Of a stretch of DNA of 64,000 nt, positions 9,076 to 17,186 are shown one piece after another. A program made the translations under genes and the position numbers. Origin of the DNA: Marinobacter sp. S6332 (GTDB taxonomy: Bacteria > Pseudomonadota > Gammaproteobacteria > Pseudomonadales > Oleiphilaceae); contig NZ_JALKAP010000001.1 of NCBI RefSeq assembly GCF_023016045.1, forward strand, positions 300,893 to 364,892. Reading direction: 5' to 3'. The notes beneath the pieces are model-generated. The model worked only from the letters and a program-made list of their open reading frames with translations. It was not told where the DNA came from and did no database searches. The first letter of the stretch is position 1; every line of letters starts with the position of its first letter.

Positions 9076-10134
9076 CTCAGGGCTGTCAGAAGGTTGGCCG
9101 GAGTCATAAGCTGGAATGGTGTCCGAGAATATAACCCGGTCCCGGCCTGCCTCCTTGGCCTCGTAAAGAGCGGCATCCGCTCGCTCAAGCCAGCTCTCCA
9201 CACTCTCGCCGTGTTTGAGCAACGCGACTCCAAACGAGGCCGTAATTGCACCGCCCGGATGTTTCATTTTTTTACGCAAGACATGCTGAAGGTTATTCAT
9301 TACCGATAACAGCCCCTCGCCATCCACGCCCGGTAGCAGTAGAACAAACTCTTCACCACCAAAACGGAACAACTGATCGTATTTGCGGGTGTGCTGTTGC
9401 ACCAGCGCTACCAGATCAACAAGAATGAGATCTCCGGCTGCATGCCCAAACTCGTCGTTCACCTTCTTGAAGTGATCTATATCCAGCATAACCAATGCAT
9501 AGGGCAAGCCAGTGCGCTCTGCGTGGGCCGCTGCCTCGTTAAGCTCTTCATCCATAGAGCGCCGGTTTTTGACACCAGTTAGAGGGTCAATGGTCGCCAA
9601 ATGCTCTAAACGCTCACGCTGATTATCACTACGAAGGGCAAAAGCGTAAGCCGTGGCGCTTACAACCAAAGCGGTTGCTACAAAAGTCCACATTTGAACA
9701 TCACTTCTAAAAGCATCACCTTGAACGATCATGGCGGCAATTGAGCTGACATTCAGAAGGGTTGCAACCCGGGGGCTCACAAGGAAAAAAGCGGTCACCA
9801 AACAGGGGTATAGCCAGAACAGCCCAACCTCACCAACTACCGCCGCTACTGCAACGGCACCAGAGCAGGCTACAACAGCGAGAACCATTCCACTGCGTCG
9901 CGTATCCCCGGTTACCCAAGCATAAGCCATACCACCCGACACGATCAGCAGGATTGTGGTATCTACAAATCCCGCAACATAATTGCCCTGAAAAAAACGC
10001 ATAAAGGCAAAAGGGGTGATGCCTAGTAACGCGCTGGCACCCAGAATAGTAATAATCGACAATCGAAAGTCGGTTTTTAAACGCTTCAGCATGCTTGACG
10101 CCGTCCTGTCAGGCAGAGTTGTCTCCATAAGCAT
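9064..10134 (-). CDS. membrane diguanylate cyclase (GGDEF)
   Basis: A 356-residue protein with about six membrane helices (about 25-170) followed by a GGDEF domain (about 180-335). The active-site motif is GGEEF at 259-263, an active variant. An inhibitory RxxD site (RKYD, 250-253) lies five residues before it, so product inhibition by c-di-GMP is expected. It makes c-di-GMP from two GTP at the membrane; the helical N-terminus has no recognised ligand. It converges on the MATE gene and overlaps it by 12 nt. The exact start is uncertain: ATGs at 10134, 10128 and further in are all possible. Confidence 0.93.
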   Translation of the reverse strand: MLMETTLPDRTASSMLKRLKTDFRLSIITILGASALLGITPFAFMRFFQGNYVAGFVDTTILLIVSGGMAYAWVTGDTRRSGMVLAVVACSGAVAVAAVVGEVGLFWLYPCLVTAFFLVSPRVATLLNVSSIAAMIVQGDAFRSDVQMWTFVATALVVSATAYAFALRSDNQRERLEHLATIDPLTGVKNRRSMDEELNEAAAHAERTGLPYALVMLDIDHFKKVNDEFGHAAGDLILVDLVALVQQHTRKYDQLFRFGGEEFVLLLPGVDGEGLLSVMNNLQHVLRKKMKHPGGAITASFGVALLKHGESVESWLERADAALYEAKEAGRDRVIFSDTIPAYDSGQPSDSPELVT

Positions 10135-10318
10135 AATCTAGTGTCGCGTAATTAGCGCTAGAACCTACGTTTTTTAACAAAATGGCCTTAAAGTGTCATA
10201 AAAGATGCTGTTTTTCGGCTAATCCGAGCTTGTTCAGGTAGCTCTTACAAATCAATTACCTTTACTATACCCATGAGTGATTTAAAGCCCGACATGCTCT
10301 ATAGGAATCAATTGGATT

Positions 10319-11449
10319 TTGAGTGAATTCGTTCGAATAGCGCCAGGTGCACTCACTGTAGGCCGACCGTTACCGTGGGACGTACACGATACCGATGGCA
10401 AGGTGTTGTTGTGTCAGGGCTATGTGATCCAAACCGAATCGCAGCTTGAACAGTTGTTTGAGCGCGGGTACTTCAAACCACGGGTTATTGAATTGCCGCC
10501 AGAGGATGAATGCGCGGCCAGTAACGAGGCCGACGGCAATCCGTTTGCCCGATACCCGGACTATCTTCACGCTTTAGAAAAGGCGCTGGCCAGTATCGCT
10601 GCTGGTGACCCCGAAGCCCGTAAACAACTACAAGATTTGGCTCAGGCTCTAGAGCAAGCGTGCGAACTCGCGCCAGATTCTAGCCTTGCCCTTGTACACC
10701 TCTATTCCATTGGACCAACCATCCACGAGCAGATAGTTTTTTACGCCATTCTCTGCCAGCTCATCGCACGGCAGTTTGGTCTCAATGAACAGCGCACTTC
10801 AATACTGACCGAAGCGGCCCTCAGCGCAAATCTTGCGCTGGTGCCAGTTGCAGATAAGCTCAACGCCTTCAACAAAGTGCTCAGCGATGAGCAACGAAGT
10901 GTTATTCGCAAACACCCACAGCGAAGTATCCGTGCCCTGAAAGCAGTAGGTGTTGAAAACAAGTTATTACTAACCATCATCGCGCAACACCATGAACAGG
11001 CAGACGGCAGTGGTTATCCGCTGGGGCTGAGTGGAGCCGATATTCGCCCAGAGGCCGAGATTCTCGCGCTGGCTGAACGCTACGTTGCCATGATCACGAA
11101 ACGTGCTTACCGCAAGCGAATGAACGTAACAGCAGCACGCAAACTAATCACCAATCTGGCAGACGGCGGCCTCCGGCCCGCTATCCCTAAAGCCTTGCTT
11201 CAGGTTCTAGGGGAATATCCTCCGGGCACTCTCGTGCGTCTTGAAAATAACGAAGTAGGTGTCATAACCGGCAGGCCAGTACGCGCCAGTGGCCCCTTTG
11301 TACATGTGGTTTTCGACTCTGTGGGCGAGCGGTATGAAGTTCCCCAACAGCGCGACACAAGTGTGCCCGATTTCAACATTCATGCAGTGGAAGAGCCAGA
11401 CATGATGCCCTCCATGAACTTCAGCCAAATTTGGGGCTTTTCGGACTAA
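10319..11449 (+). CDS. degenerate HD-GYP-type protein, probably not catalytic
   Basis: A 376-residue soluble protein, apparently starting at TTG (AGGAA upstream; no closer ATG fits). The N-terminal 55 residues (GALTVGRPLPWDVHDTDGKVLL) form a small beta domain often found before HD-GYP domains. The second half resembles an HD-GYP c-di-GMP phosphodiesterase and retains KHP (198-200) and HHEQADGSGYP (224-234). The His-Asp pair that names the family is missing (ALSANLAL at 167-174 where LLHDIGK is expected), as are the later Asp residues (LAERYVAM at 251-258). It may therefore bind c-di-GMP or a partner rather than degrade the nucleotide. It is divergent from the cyclase at 10134. Confidence 0.8.
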   Translation: MSEFVRIAPGALTVGRPLPWDVHDTDGKVLLCQGYVIQTESQLEQLFERGYFKPRVIELPPEDECAASNEADGNPFARYPDYLHALEKALASIAAGDPEARKQLQDLAQALEQACELAPDSSLALVHLYSIGPTIHEQIVFYAILCQLIARQFGLNEQRTSILTEAALSANLALVPVADKLNAFNKVLSDEQRSVIRKHPQRSIRALKAVGVENKLLLTIIAQHHEQADGSGYPLGLSGADIRPEAEILALAERYVAMITKRAYRKRMNVTAARKLITNLADGGLRPAIPKALLQVLGEYPPGTLVRLENNEVGVITGRPVRASGPFVHVVFDSVGERYEVPQQRDTSVPDFNIHAVEEPDMMPSMNFSQIWGFSD

Positions 11450-11554
11450 CCGAAAACGCCCCGAAGTTGGTTAACTTCAGCTCAAACCCAAAGCCTTGGC
11501 ATGATGACGCAGGTGCTCATCAATAAACGAAGCGACAAAGAAATAGCGTGTTGA

Positions 11555-11986
11555 TTAATCGTCGGCGCTTGTATGCTTCGAAAGCTCGAGCCCGCAACCG
11601 ATACGGGCAAGCTCCGCAAGCACTGCCGTGCGCGTAACTATGCCGATGAGTTTGCCGTGCTCAACCACAGGGTACACCTTCGGCTTGCCGGAGCCGAGCT
11701 GCTGGGCCAAGTCGACAATCGCCAAACCAGGGGAAATCGACAAGGGCTCGTGGAACATAACATCATCAACAATCGGATCTCCCTCACAGTGGTAGTTGCT
11801 TACCAACAGTGCGTGAATACAATCCTGCTCTGACACAAAACCTAGCAAGCGCCGCTCTGCATCAACGACTGGCAGCCCGGAAATATGGTTCTCCAACAAC
11901 GCTTTAACAACCTCAGTCAAGGGTGTTCCACAGCGGATGGGCTCAATATGGTTGGACATAACATTGGAAACTCTAAGGGCACACAT
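11555..11986 (-). CDS. tandem CBS-domain protein
   Basis: A 143-residue cytoplasmic protein made of two CBS motifs, about 5-60 (VSNVMSNHIEPIRCGTPL ... GLPVVDAERRLLGFVSEQD) and 74-130 (VDDVMFHEPLSISPGLAI ... VYPVVEHGKLIGIVTRTAV). Paired CBS motifs form a Bateman module that binds adenine nucleotides and senses energy state. No catalytic or transport domain is attached. A good ribosome binding site (CGAGGAG) precedes the ATG. It appears to be a single-gene unit; the partner protein is unknown. Confidence 0.9.
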   Translation of the reverse strand: MCALRVSNVMSNHIEPIRCGTPLTEVVKALLENHISGLPVVDAERRLLGFVSEQDCIHALLVSNYHCEGDPIVDDVMFHEPLSISPGLAIVDLAQQLGSGKPKVYPVVEHGKLIGIVTRTAVLAELARIGCGLELSKHTSADD

Positions 11987-12113
11987 GGCTAACTCCTCGC
12001 ATCGTTGGATATTCCAGCAGCATAAACTGTTCTTGTCCCTCTACTCTAACTGTAAACATAGGCAATAGGCGCCTAATCCTCAATTTTCCTCATCTGTCAG
12101 TTTACACGCGCCA

Positions 12114-12139
12114 ATAACTGACTAAACTCAATCAGTTAT
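12114..12139. promoter_or_regulatory. inverted repeat upstream of the alanine symporter gene
   Basis: ATAACTGA (12114-12121) and TCAGTTAT (12132-12139) form an interrupted palindrome about 55 bp before the start codon of the symporter gene. Position and size suit an operator, but no regulator is identified. Confidence 0.3.
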
Positions 12140-12193
12140 AACCCTTGCGGGTAAAACTACAATATCAAGCCATGGCATTCACAAGGAGGCCCC

Positions 12194-13555
12194 ATGGAAG
12201 CCATTGAAAACGTTGTTGGTGCAATTAACGGGTTGGTCTGGGGGCCGCCCATGCTGGTGTTGATTCTGGGTGTTGGGCTATTTTTGAGCCTTGGCCTGAA
12301 ACTCATGCCTGTACTCCAGATTGGCGCAGGCCTTCGCCTAATGTGGAAAGGCCGCAGTTCTTCAGGTGCCGAGTCAGACGGCGAGATACCTCCTTTTCAG
12401 GCCTTGATGACCGCCCTTGCAGCCACTGTCGGCACAGGGAACATTGCTGGCGTGGCAACGGCTATTTTCCTTGGCGGCCCTGGCGCCTTATTCTGGATGT
12501 GGCTAACCGCCTTGGTGGGTATGGCAACCAAGTACTCCGAAGCTGTTCTAGCCGTGCGCTTTCGTGAAGTTGATGAGCGCGGCGTCCACGTTGGCGGGCC
12601 CATGTATTACATCCGCAACGGCCTTGGCAAAAAATGGGCTTGGCTGGGCGTTCTCTTCGCTATTTTCGCCGCCATAGCGGGTTTTGGCATTGGTAACACG
12701 GTACAGGCCAACTCGGTTGCAGATGTTATGGAAGCCACATTTGGCCTTCCCCACTGGATCTCGGGCGTTATCTTAATGGTGCTGGTAGGTCTGGTACTGA
12801 TTGGCGGTATTCGCCGCATTGGTCAGGTAGCCAGCGCTCTGGTTCCCTTGATGGCATTGTCCTATCTGGTTGCTGGTCTGATTGTTCTGGCCATTAATTA
12901 CGCAGAAATCCCTGCCGCGTTTGGCTTGATCTTCGAACATGCCTTCAGCCCCATTGCTGCAGAGGGTGGCTTTGCGGGTGCTGCAGTCTGGGCCGCCATC
13001 CGTTTTGGTGTTGCCCGCGGTGTTTTCTCCAACGAGGCCGGTTTGGGTTCAGCACCCATTGCCCACGCAGCTGCGCAAACCAAGAACCCGATCAATCAGG
13101 GCATGGTAGCCATGCTGGGCACGTTCATCGACACCATCATTATTTGTACGATCACCGGTCTGGTTATCATTACCTCCGGCGCTTGGACATCCGGCGAGTC
13201 CGGGGCAGAGCTCACATCTATGGCCTTTGCTCAGGCATTGCCGGGAGTTGGCGACTATGTGGTGGCCATCGCCCTAGCGATTTTTGCCTTTACTACCCTG
13301 CTTGGCTGGTCTTTCTACGGTGAGCGCAGCGTAGAGTTTCTATTTGGTGTAAAGGCCATAGTGCCTTACCGGATAGCCTGGATCATTGCTATACCGCTGG
13401 GTGCGACTGTTAATCTTGGCTTGATATGGCTGATAGCAGATACGCTCAACGCCATGATGGCTCTGCCCAACCTGATCGCCCTTCTGTTGCTTAGCCCAGT
13501 AGTATTTAGGCTGACCAAAGAGCATTTCGAGCGGGAAAATGCTGTAGGCTTATAA
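12194..13555 (+). CDS. alanine/glycine:cation symporter, AGCS family
   Basis: A 453-residue inner-membrane transporter with about 10-11 helices. Family hallmarks are the early segment FQALMTALAATVGTGNIAGVA (about 69-89) and GVARGVFSNEAGLGSAPIAHAAA, parts of the sodium and amino acid binding core. It imports D- or L-alanine or glycine with Na+. A strong ribosome binding site (AAGGAGG) stands 5 nt before the ATG. The gene is alone, with a palindrome upstream and a hairpin downstream. Substrate identity is inferred from family. Confidence 0.94.
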   Translation: MEAIENVVGAINGLVWGPPMLVLILGVGLFLSLGLKLMPVLQIGAGLRLMWKGRSSSGAESDGEIPPFQALMTALAATVGTGNIAGVATAIFLGGPGALFWMWLTALVGMATKYSEAVLAVRFREVDERGVHVGGPMYYIRNGLGKKWAWLGVLFAIFAAIAGFGIGNTVQANSVADVMEATFGLPHWISGVILMVLVGLVLIGGIRRIGQVASALVPLMALSYLVAGLIVLAINYAEIPAAFGLIFEHAFSPIAAEGGFAGAAVWAAIRFGVARGVFSNEAGLGSAPIAHAAAQTKNPINQGMVAMLGTFIDTIIICTITGLVIITSGAWTSGESGAELTSMAFAQALPGVGDYVVAIALAIFAFTTLLGWSFYGERSVEFLFGVKAIVPYRIAWIIAIPLGATVNLGLIWLIADTLNAMMALPNLIALLLLSPVVFRLTKEHFERENAVGL

Positions 13556-13571
13556 CAGATAGCCGAGGCTT

Positions 13572-13608
13572 GGCTGTTGACCCTGCCGAATGAGCTGGGT
13601 CAACAGCC
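13572..13608 (+). terminator. possible transcription terminator hairpin
   Basis: GGCTGTTGACCC (13572-13583) pairs perfectly with GGGTCAACAGCC (13597-13608) over 12 bp around a 13-nt loop, just after the symporter gene stop. No strong T-tract follows, so it may stabilise the 3' end rather than terminate. Confidence 0.5.
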
Positions 13609-13730
13609 CCTTGCAATCCTGTTACTCGGCACCAATGATTGTCGTATACACTCAGTGAATCAACTCCGGTAGCCCGCCTGCCGGGATAGCAAACAAAACC
13701 AAGAGATGTCGTATCAAAAGGAGAGCGAAT

Positions 13731-14384
13731 ATGAGCTTACGTTTAGGAGATACCGCACCGGATTTCGAACAGGATTCCAGTGAAGGCAAGATTTCGTTTC
13801 ACGAATGGCTGGGTGATGGTTGGGGTGTTCTTTTCTCTCACCCTGCAGACTTCACTCCAGTGTGCACAACGGAGCTTGGCCTAACCGCAAAACTGAAAGA
13901 AGAGTTTGCAAAGCGCAATGTAAAAGCTATTGCACTGAGCGTTGACCCTGTCGATTCCCATCATGAGTGGATCAAAGACATCAACGAAACCCAAGGCTGC
14001 TCGGTGAACTTCCCGATTATTGCAGACCATGACGGTAAAGTTGCCGAGCTGTACGACATGATTCACCCTAACGCCGACAGCACCCTTACCGTGCGCTCGC
14101 TGTTTGTGATTGATCCGAACAAAAAAGTTCGCTTGATCATCACCTACCCAGCCAGCACCGGCCGCAACTTTAACGAGGTTCTCCGGGTAATCGACTCCCT
14201 GCAGCTGACTGACGACCACAAAGTCGCCACCCCCGGTAACTGGGTACGCGGCGGTGATGTAGTGATCGTGCCATCGCTTCAGGATGAAGACGAAATCAAG
14301 CAACGCTTCCCGAAAGGCTACAAGAAGGTGAAATCCTACCTGCGGATGACGCCAGACCCTACCGCTAACTGGAGCGGTGATTAA
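13731..14384 (+). CDS. 1-Cys peroxiredoxin (Prx6 type)
   Basis: A 217-residue cytoplasmic peroxidase. The peroxidatic cysteine is Cys45 in HPADFTPVCTTE, with the conserved Thr and the downstream Arg in the usual setting. The long C-terminal extension (about 160-217) marks the Prx6 subgroup. The second cysteine (Cys90) is not at the resolving position of 2-Cys enzymes. It reduces hydrogen and alkyl peroxides, with an external thiol for recycling. AAGGAGAG precedes the ATG and a strong terminator follows, so it is a single-gene unit. Confidence 0.95.
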   Translation: MSLRLGDTAPDFEQDSSEGKISFHEWLGDGWGVLFSHPADFTPVCTTELGLTAKLKEEFAKRNVKAIALSVDPVDSHHEWIKDINETQGCSVNFPIIADHDGKVAELYDMIHPNADSTLTVRSLFVIDPNKKVRLIITYPASTGRNFNEVLRVIDSLQLTDDHKVATPGNWVRGGDVVIVPSLQDEDEIKQRFPKGYKKVKSYLRMTPDPTANWSGD

Positions 14385-14431
14385 TTAATCAATCACCAAC
14401 CCCAATTACTGGATGTTAGGAAGCACTGAAT

Positions 14432-14469
14432 AAAAAAGGCCGGGGAGCATAGCTCCCCGGCCTTTTTTA
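14432..14469. terminator. rho-independent terminator
   Basis: AAAAAAGGCCGGGGAGC pairs with GCTCCCCGGCCTTTTTT around a very short loop. It separates the peroxiredoxin gene from the convergent TraT-like gene and works in both directions. Confidence 0.9.
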
Positions 14470-14493
14470 TTGCTTAAAACTCTTACATTACAA

Positions 14494-15318
14494 TTACATC
14501 GGCAGCATCTGAGTAACAACTCGCTCAGTGCGCTTCTCAATCTCAGGTAGAGCTTCTTCTTCCGTCATGTTCATCTGGTTAGCCCAGACCGACAAGCGAA
14601 TGCCGTGAGGGAAGTAATTGCTCTTACGCGTGGCGGTTGCAGAGCTGGTGTTGCCCTGAGAGGTTCCACCACCAGAGACCATTCTGGCGTTTCCGGAGCC
14701 GGCACTGTCTGACGTTCCACTGCCAGAATCGGTAGCCAGCTCAAACGTCACTTGCTGGTTTTGACGCACTTCCAGCACCACATCAATAATCAATGCCCAC
14801 TCACGTGGACGGGATGCATTGCTGATACCGATGCCTACAAGACCGCCAGCAGCCACGCCGCCAACAGCGCCAGCAACACCACTATCAGTCGCTCGAGCTA
14901 TTCCGTAACCAGCACCTACACCTACTGCAGCACCAGAAATAAGACCCATTGTCCTTGCAGCACCAGCGCCACCGGACTCGGGCTCAACCTCACCAAAGAA
15001 TCGGGTAGATGCGCGCAGGCGATATTTCGCTGAACTGGGATCGTTTACAACGTTCCAACCTTGCTCTCTCGCAGATTCGCGAAGAAGGCCACGCAGATCA
15101 ATGTCACTGTCTGAAATATTCCGGTAAGAAATATAAACATTTCGGTCAGAGGCAGCGGGCGGCTCTAACTGAGGAGGTGGTACAACCCACAAGGTACCGC
15201 TTCGCGCATCCGCATATTTATTGGCAGTAATACTGCCTAGCTGCCTGGAAACAGCTGTACAGCCCGAGGCCATAACAACCGCTGCAAGCAGTACAATTGC
15301 AAATCTAATGTTCGTCAT
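14494..15318 (-). CDS. TraT-like outer-membrane lipoprotein
   Basis: About 274 residues from the ATG at 15318, chosen for its ribosome binding site (AGGGATAG) and because a lipoprotein signal then follows directly (ending MASGC, lipidated Cys near residue 20). The body resembles the TraT complement-resistance family: a YISYRNISDSDIDL segment, a central pair of Gly/Ala-rich hydrophobic stretches (about 120-160, AVGVGAGYGIA ... AVGGVAAGGLVGIGI), then a basic Ser/Thr-rich tail. TraT is best known from F-like plasmids, where it blocks mating-pair formation and complement. No conjugation genes are present here, so the role is open: surface exclusion, envelope stability or something else. Confidence 0.75.
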   Translation of the reverse strand: MTNIRFAIVLLAAVVMASGCTAVSRQLGSITANKYADARSGTLWVVPPPQLEPPAASDRNVYISYRNISDSDIDLRGLLRESAREQGWNVVNDPSSAKYRLRASTRFFGEVEPESGGAGAARTMGLISGAAVGVGAGYGIARATDSGVAGAVGGVAAGGLVGIGISNASRPREWALIIDVVLEVRQNQQVTFELATDSGSGTSDSAGSGNARMVSGGGTSQGNTSSATATRKSNYFPHGIRLSVWANQMNMTEEEALPEIEKRTERVVTQMLPM

Positions 15319-15481
15319 AATTCTATCCCTAAACAAATGACCAAAAAATACGCCAGCTATGTCTGCCAGCAAAGCTCAGGCTGAGATTTTCTTAATCCAC
15401 CTGACGCCAAAGATAAACATTAAAATCTTTACATACAACTCAGCGGCAACGCATTTTTACGAAAACAATGAAACCGAGGGC

Positions 15482-15510
15482 GGGAAAACAACGCCCGGCA
15501 TTCGCCGGGC
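15482..15510 (-). terminator. terminator of the met operon
   Basis: GCCCGGC (15493-15499) pairs with GCCGGGC (15504-15510) around ATTC. On the minus strand it is followed by GTTGTTTTC. It lies just past the metQ stop at 15516. Confidence 0.75.
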
Positions 15511-15515
15511 ACTGA

Positions 15516-16298
15516 TTAAAATGCGGGAACAACAGCACCTTCGTACTTTTCTTTGATGAAGTCGCGAACCGCATCGGACTTCAATGCCTTCGCCAGCTTC
15601 TGCATGGCTTCGCTGTCTTTGTTATCTGGGCGCGCTACCAGAATGTTTACATACGGCGATTCGGAGCCTTCAATAACCAGCGCATCTTCAGAAGGATTAA
15701 GGCCAGCTTCTAAAGCGTAGTTTGTGTTGATCAGCGCTACATCTACTTGGCCCAGAATACGCGGCAGAGTTGCTGCTTCCAACTCTTTGAAATCAAGATC
15801 TTTCGGGTTATCGGCAATGTCACGCGGGGTGGCAGTGATCTTGCTGCCTTCTTTTAGGGTAATGAGCCCGGCTTTTTGCAGCAGCAACAGTGCACGGCCG
15901 CCGTTGGTGGGGTCGTTGGGGATAGCAACAACTGCCCCTTTTTTCAGATCGTCCAAAGATTTGATTTTGTTGGAGTAGGCGCCAAACGGCTCAACGTGGA
16001 TGCCCGCAACAGTGATTAAGCTAGTACCACGACCGTCGTTGAACTCATCCAAGTAAGGCTGGTGTTGGAAAAAGTTGGCGTCCATTCGCTTCTGGTCCAC
16101 CTGGATATTGGGCTGGATGTAGTCGGTGAACACTTTCACATCCAGCTCTACACCCTGTTCCGCCAGCTGTGGTTTTACAAATTCCAGCAGTTCAGCGTGG
16201 GGCACTGGGGTTGCGGCAACGGACAGCTTCTCGGCTGAAACCGCAGCAGAGAAAACGGATGCGGCAGCCAGTGCTACCAGAGCTTTTTTGAGGTTCAT
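15516..16298 (-). CDS. metQ: methionine ABC transporter substrate-binding protein MetQ
   Basis: A 260-residue periplasmic binding protein of the NlpA/MetQ family. The ATG at 16298 is chosen because AGGAG lies 8 nt upstream and a signal peptide follows at once (MNLKKALVALAAASVFSAAVSA). An open frame continues 47 codons further but runs through the hairpin element. Conserved features include KLSVAATPVPHAELLEFVKP, FQHQPYLDEF and GAVVAIPNDPTNGGRALLLL. There is no lipobox Cys, so this version looks soluble rather than membrane-anchored. It delivers D/L-methionine to MetNI. It is the last gene of metN-metI-metQ, separated from metI by an unusually long 222-nt gap that holds a hairpin. Confidence 0.93.
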   Translation of the reverse strand: MNLKKALVALAAASVFSAAVSAEKLSVAATPVPHAELLEFVKPQLAEQGVELDVKVFTDYIQPNIQVDQKRMDANFFQHQPYLDEFNDGRGTSLITVAGIHVEPFGAYSNKIKSLDDLKKGAVVAIPNDPTNGGRALLLLQKAGLITLKEGSKITATPRDIADNPKDLDFKELEAATLPRILGQVDVALINTNYALEAGLNPSEDALVIEGSESPYVNILVARPDNKDSEAMQKLAKALKSDAVRDFIKEKYEGAVVPAF

Positions 16299-16360
16299 TA
16301 ATATTCTCCTGTTTTTGGTTTTTACATCGTTCAAAGCAGAATTATGCGTGACCGCCCGCT

Positions 16361-16465
16361 CGGCCGGTGAGATACCTCCCGAAAAACGCCCGTTAATACA
16401 TCCATGTAGGGCTCGGTCGCGCCATCCTTGGCGCTCCACGTTTTCGGGAGGTATCTCACCGGCCG
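16361..16465. repeat. long hairpin element, copy A1, conserved apical module
   Basis: Outer arms of 25 bp are perfect inverted repeats (16361-16385 and 16441-16465), reading CGGCCGGTGAGATACCTCCC then GAAAA on the 5' side. The 55-nt apical part (16386-16440) matches that of 53418-53472 at 46 of 55 positions. It holds two nested hairpins: TACA-TCCA-TGTA at 16397-16408 and GCGCCA-TCCT-TGGCGC at 16419-16434. It lies between metI and metQ, inside an operon. Confidence 0.85.
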
Positions 16466-16520
16466 GGCTTATTTCTGACGTGTCTTCTGAGGGCTAGACC
16501 ATCGCAGGCAAATTCAAAAA

Positions 16521-17186
16521 CTACTTACGGCTGAAATACAGAACCAGACGATCACCGGCCATTTGCAGCACTTGCACAAAGATCACCAGCAGCGCCACGG
16601 TAATCACCATCACATCGGTTTGGAAGCGCTGGTAGCCAAATCGAATGGCCAAGTCACCAAGACCACCACCGCCAATAACGCCAGACATGGCCGCGTAAGA
16701 CACTAGGGTGATCGCTGTGACCGTAATGCCAGCGATGATGCCCGGAAGGGCTTCTGGCAGCAAGGCGCCGAAGATGATCTGGCGCACGTTGGCACCCATG
16801 GCCTGAGTGGCTTCGATAATGCCTCGGTCAACTTCTCGCAGGGAGGTTTCCACCAGCCGCGCGAAGAAAGGCGCACCGCCTGCCACCAAGGGTGGTATGG
16901 CACCAGCTACACCCAACGAGGTGCCGATGAGCATCACGGTGAAGGGGATCATTACAATCAGCAGGATGATGAACGGCACAGACCGCAGTACGTTTACTAC
17001 GAATGACAACACTGCGTAGGCCACAGGCTGTTCCAATAACTGCCGTTTACCGGTTAGGAATAGCAAAACACCAATGGGCAGGCCTGCCAGTACGCTGAAC
17101 AGCAGCGACATGCCTACCATTACTAGGGTGTCCCAACTGGCTATGCCGATTTCTGGCCAGTCCACGTTACTCAGTAAAGCTTCCAT
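16521..17186 (-). CDS. metI: methionine ABC transporter permease MetI
   Basis: A 221-residue inner-membrane permease with five or six helices. It has the ABC permease cytoplasmic coupling loop (EATQAMGANVRQIIFGALLPEALPGIIAG, about 127-155), where the EAA-type motif contacts the ATPase. The start SLLFSVLAGLPIGVLLFLTGK and MSGVIGGGGLGDLAIRFGYQRF are typical MetI sequences. The start codon overlaps the metN stop by one base, so translation is coupled. It forms MetN2-MetI2 with MetQ to import methionine. Confidence 0.95.
   Translation of the reverse strand: MEALLSNVDWPEIGIASWDTLVMVGMSLLFSVLAGLPIGVLLFLTGKRQLLEQPVAYAVLSFVVNVLRSVPFIILLIVMIPFTVMLIGTSLGVAGAIPPLVAGGAPFFARLVETSLREVDRGIIEATQAMGANVRQIIFGALLPEALPGIIAGITVTAITLVSYAAMSGVIGGGGLGDLAIRFGYQRFQTDVMVITVALLVIFVQVLQMAGDRLVLYFSRK

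Noticed and set aside
16299-16439. N-terminal extension of metQ by 47 codons
   Set aside because: It reads through hairpin A1, has no ribosome binding site, and would bury the signal peptide. The ATG at 16298 has AGGAG upstream.
16361-16465. Integron attC site
   Set aside because: The variable arms and conserved centre are the reverse of attC, I see no R-box/L-box core sites, and no integrase or cassette array is present.
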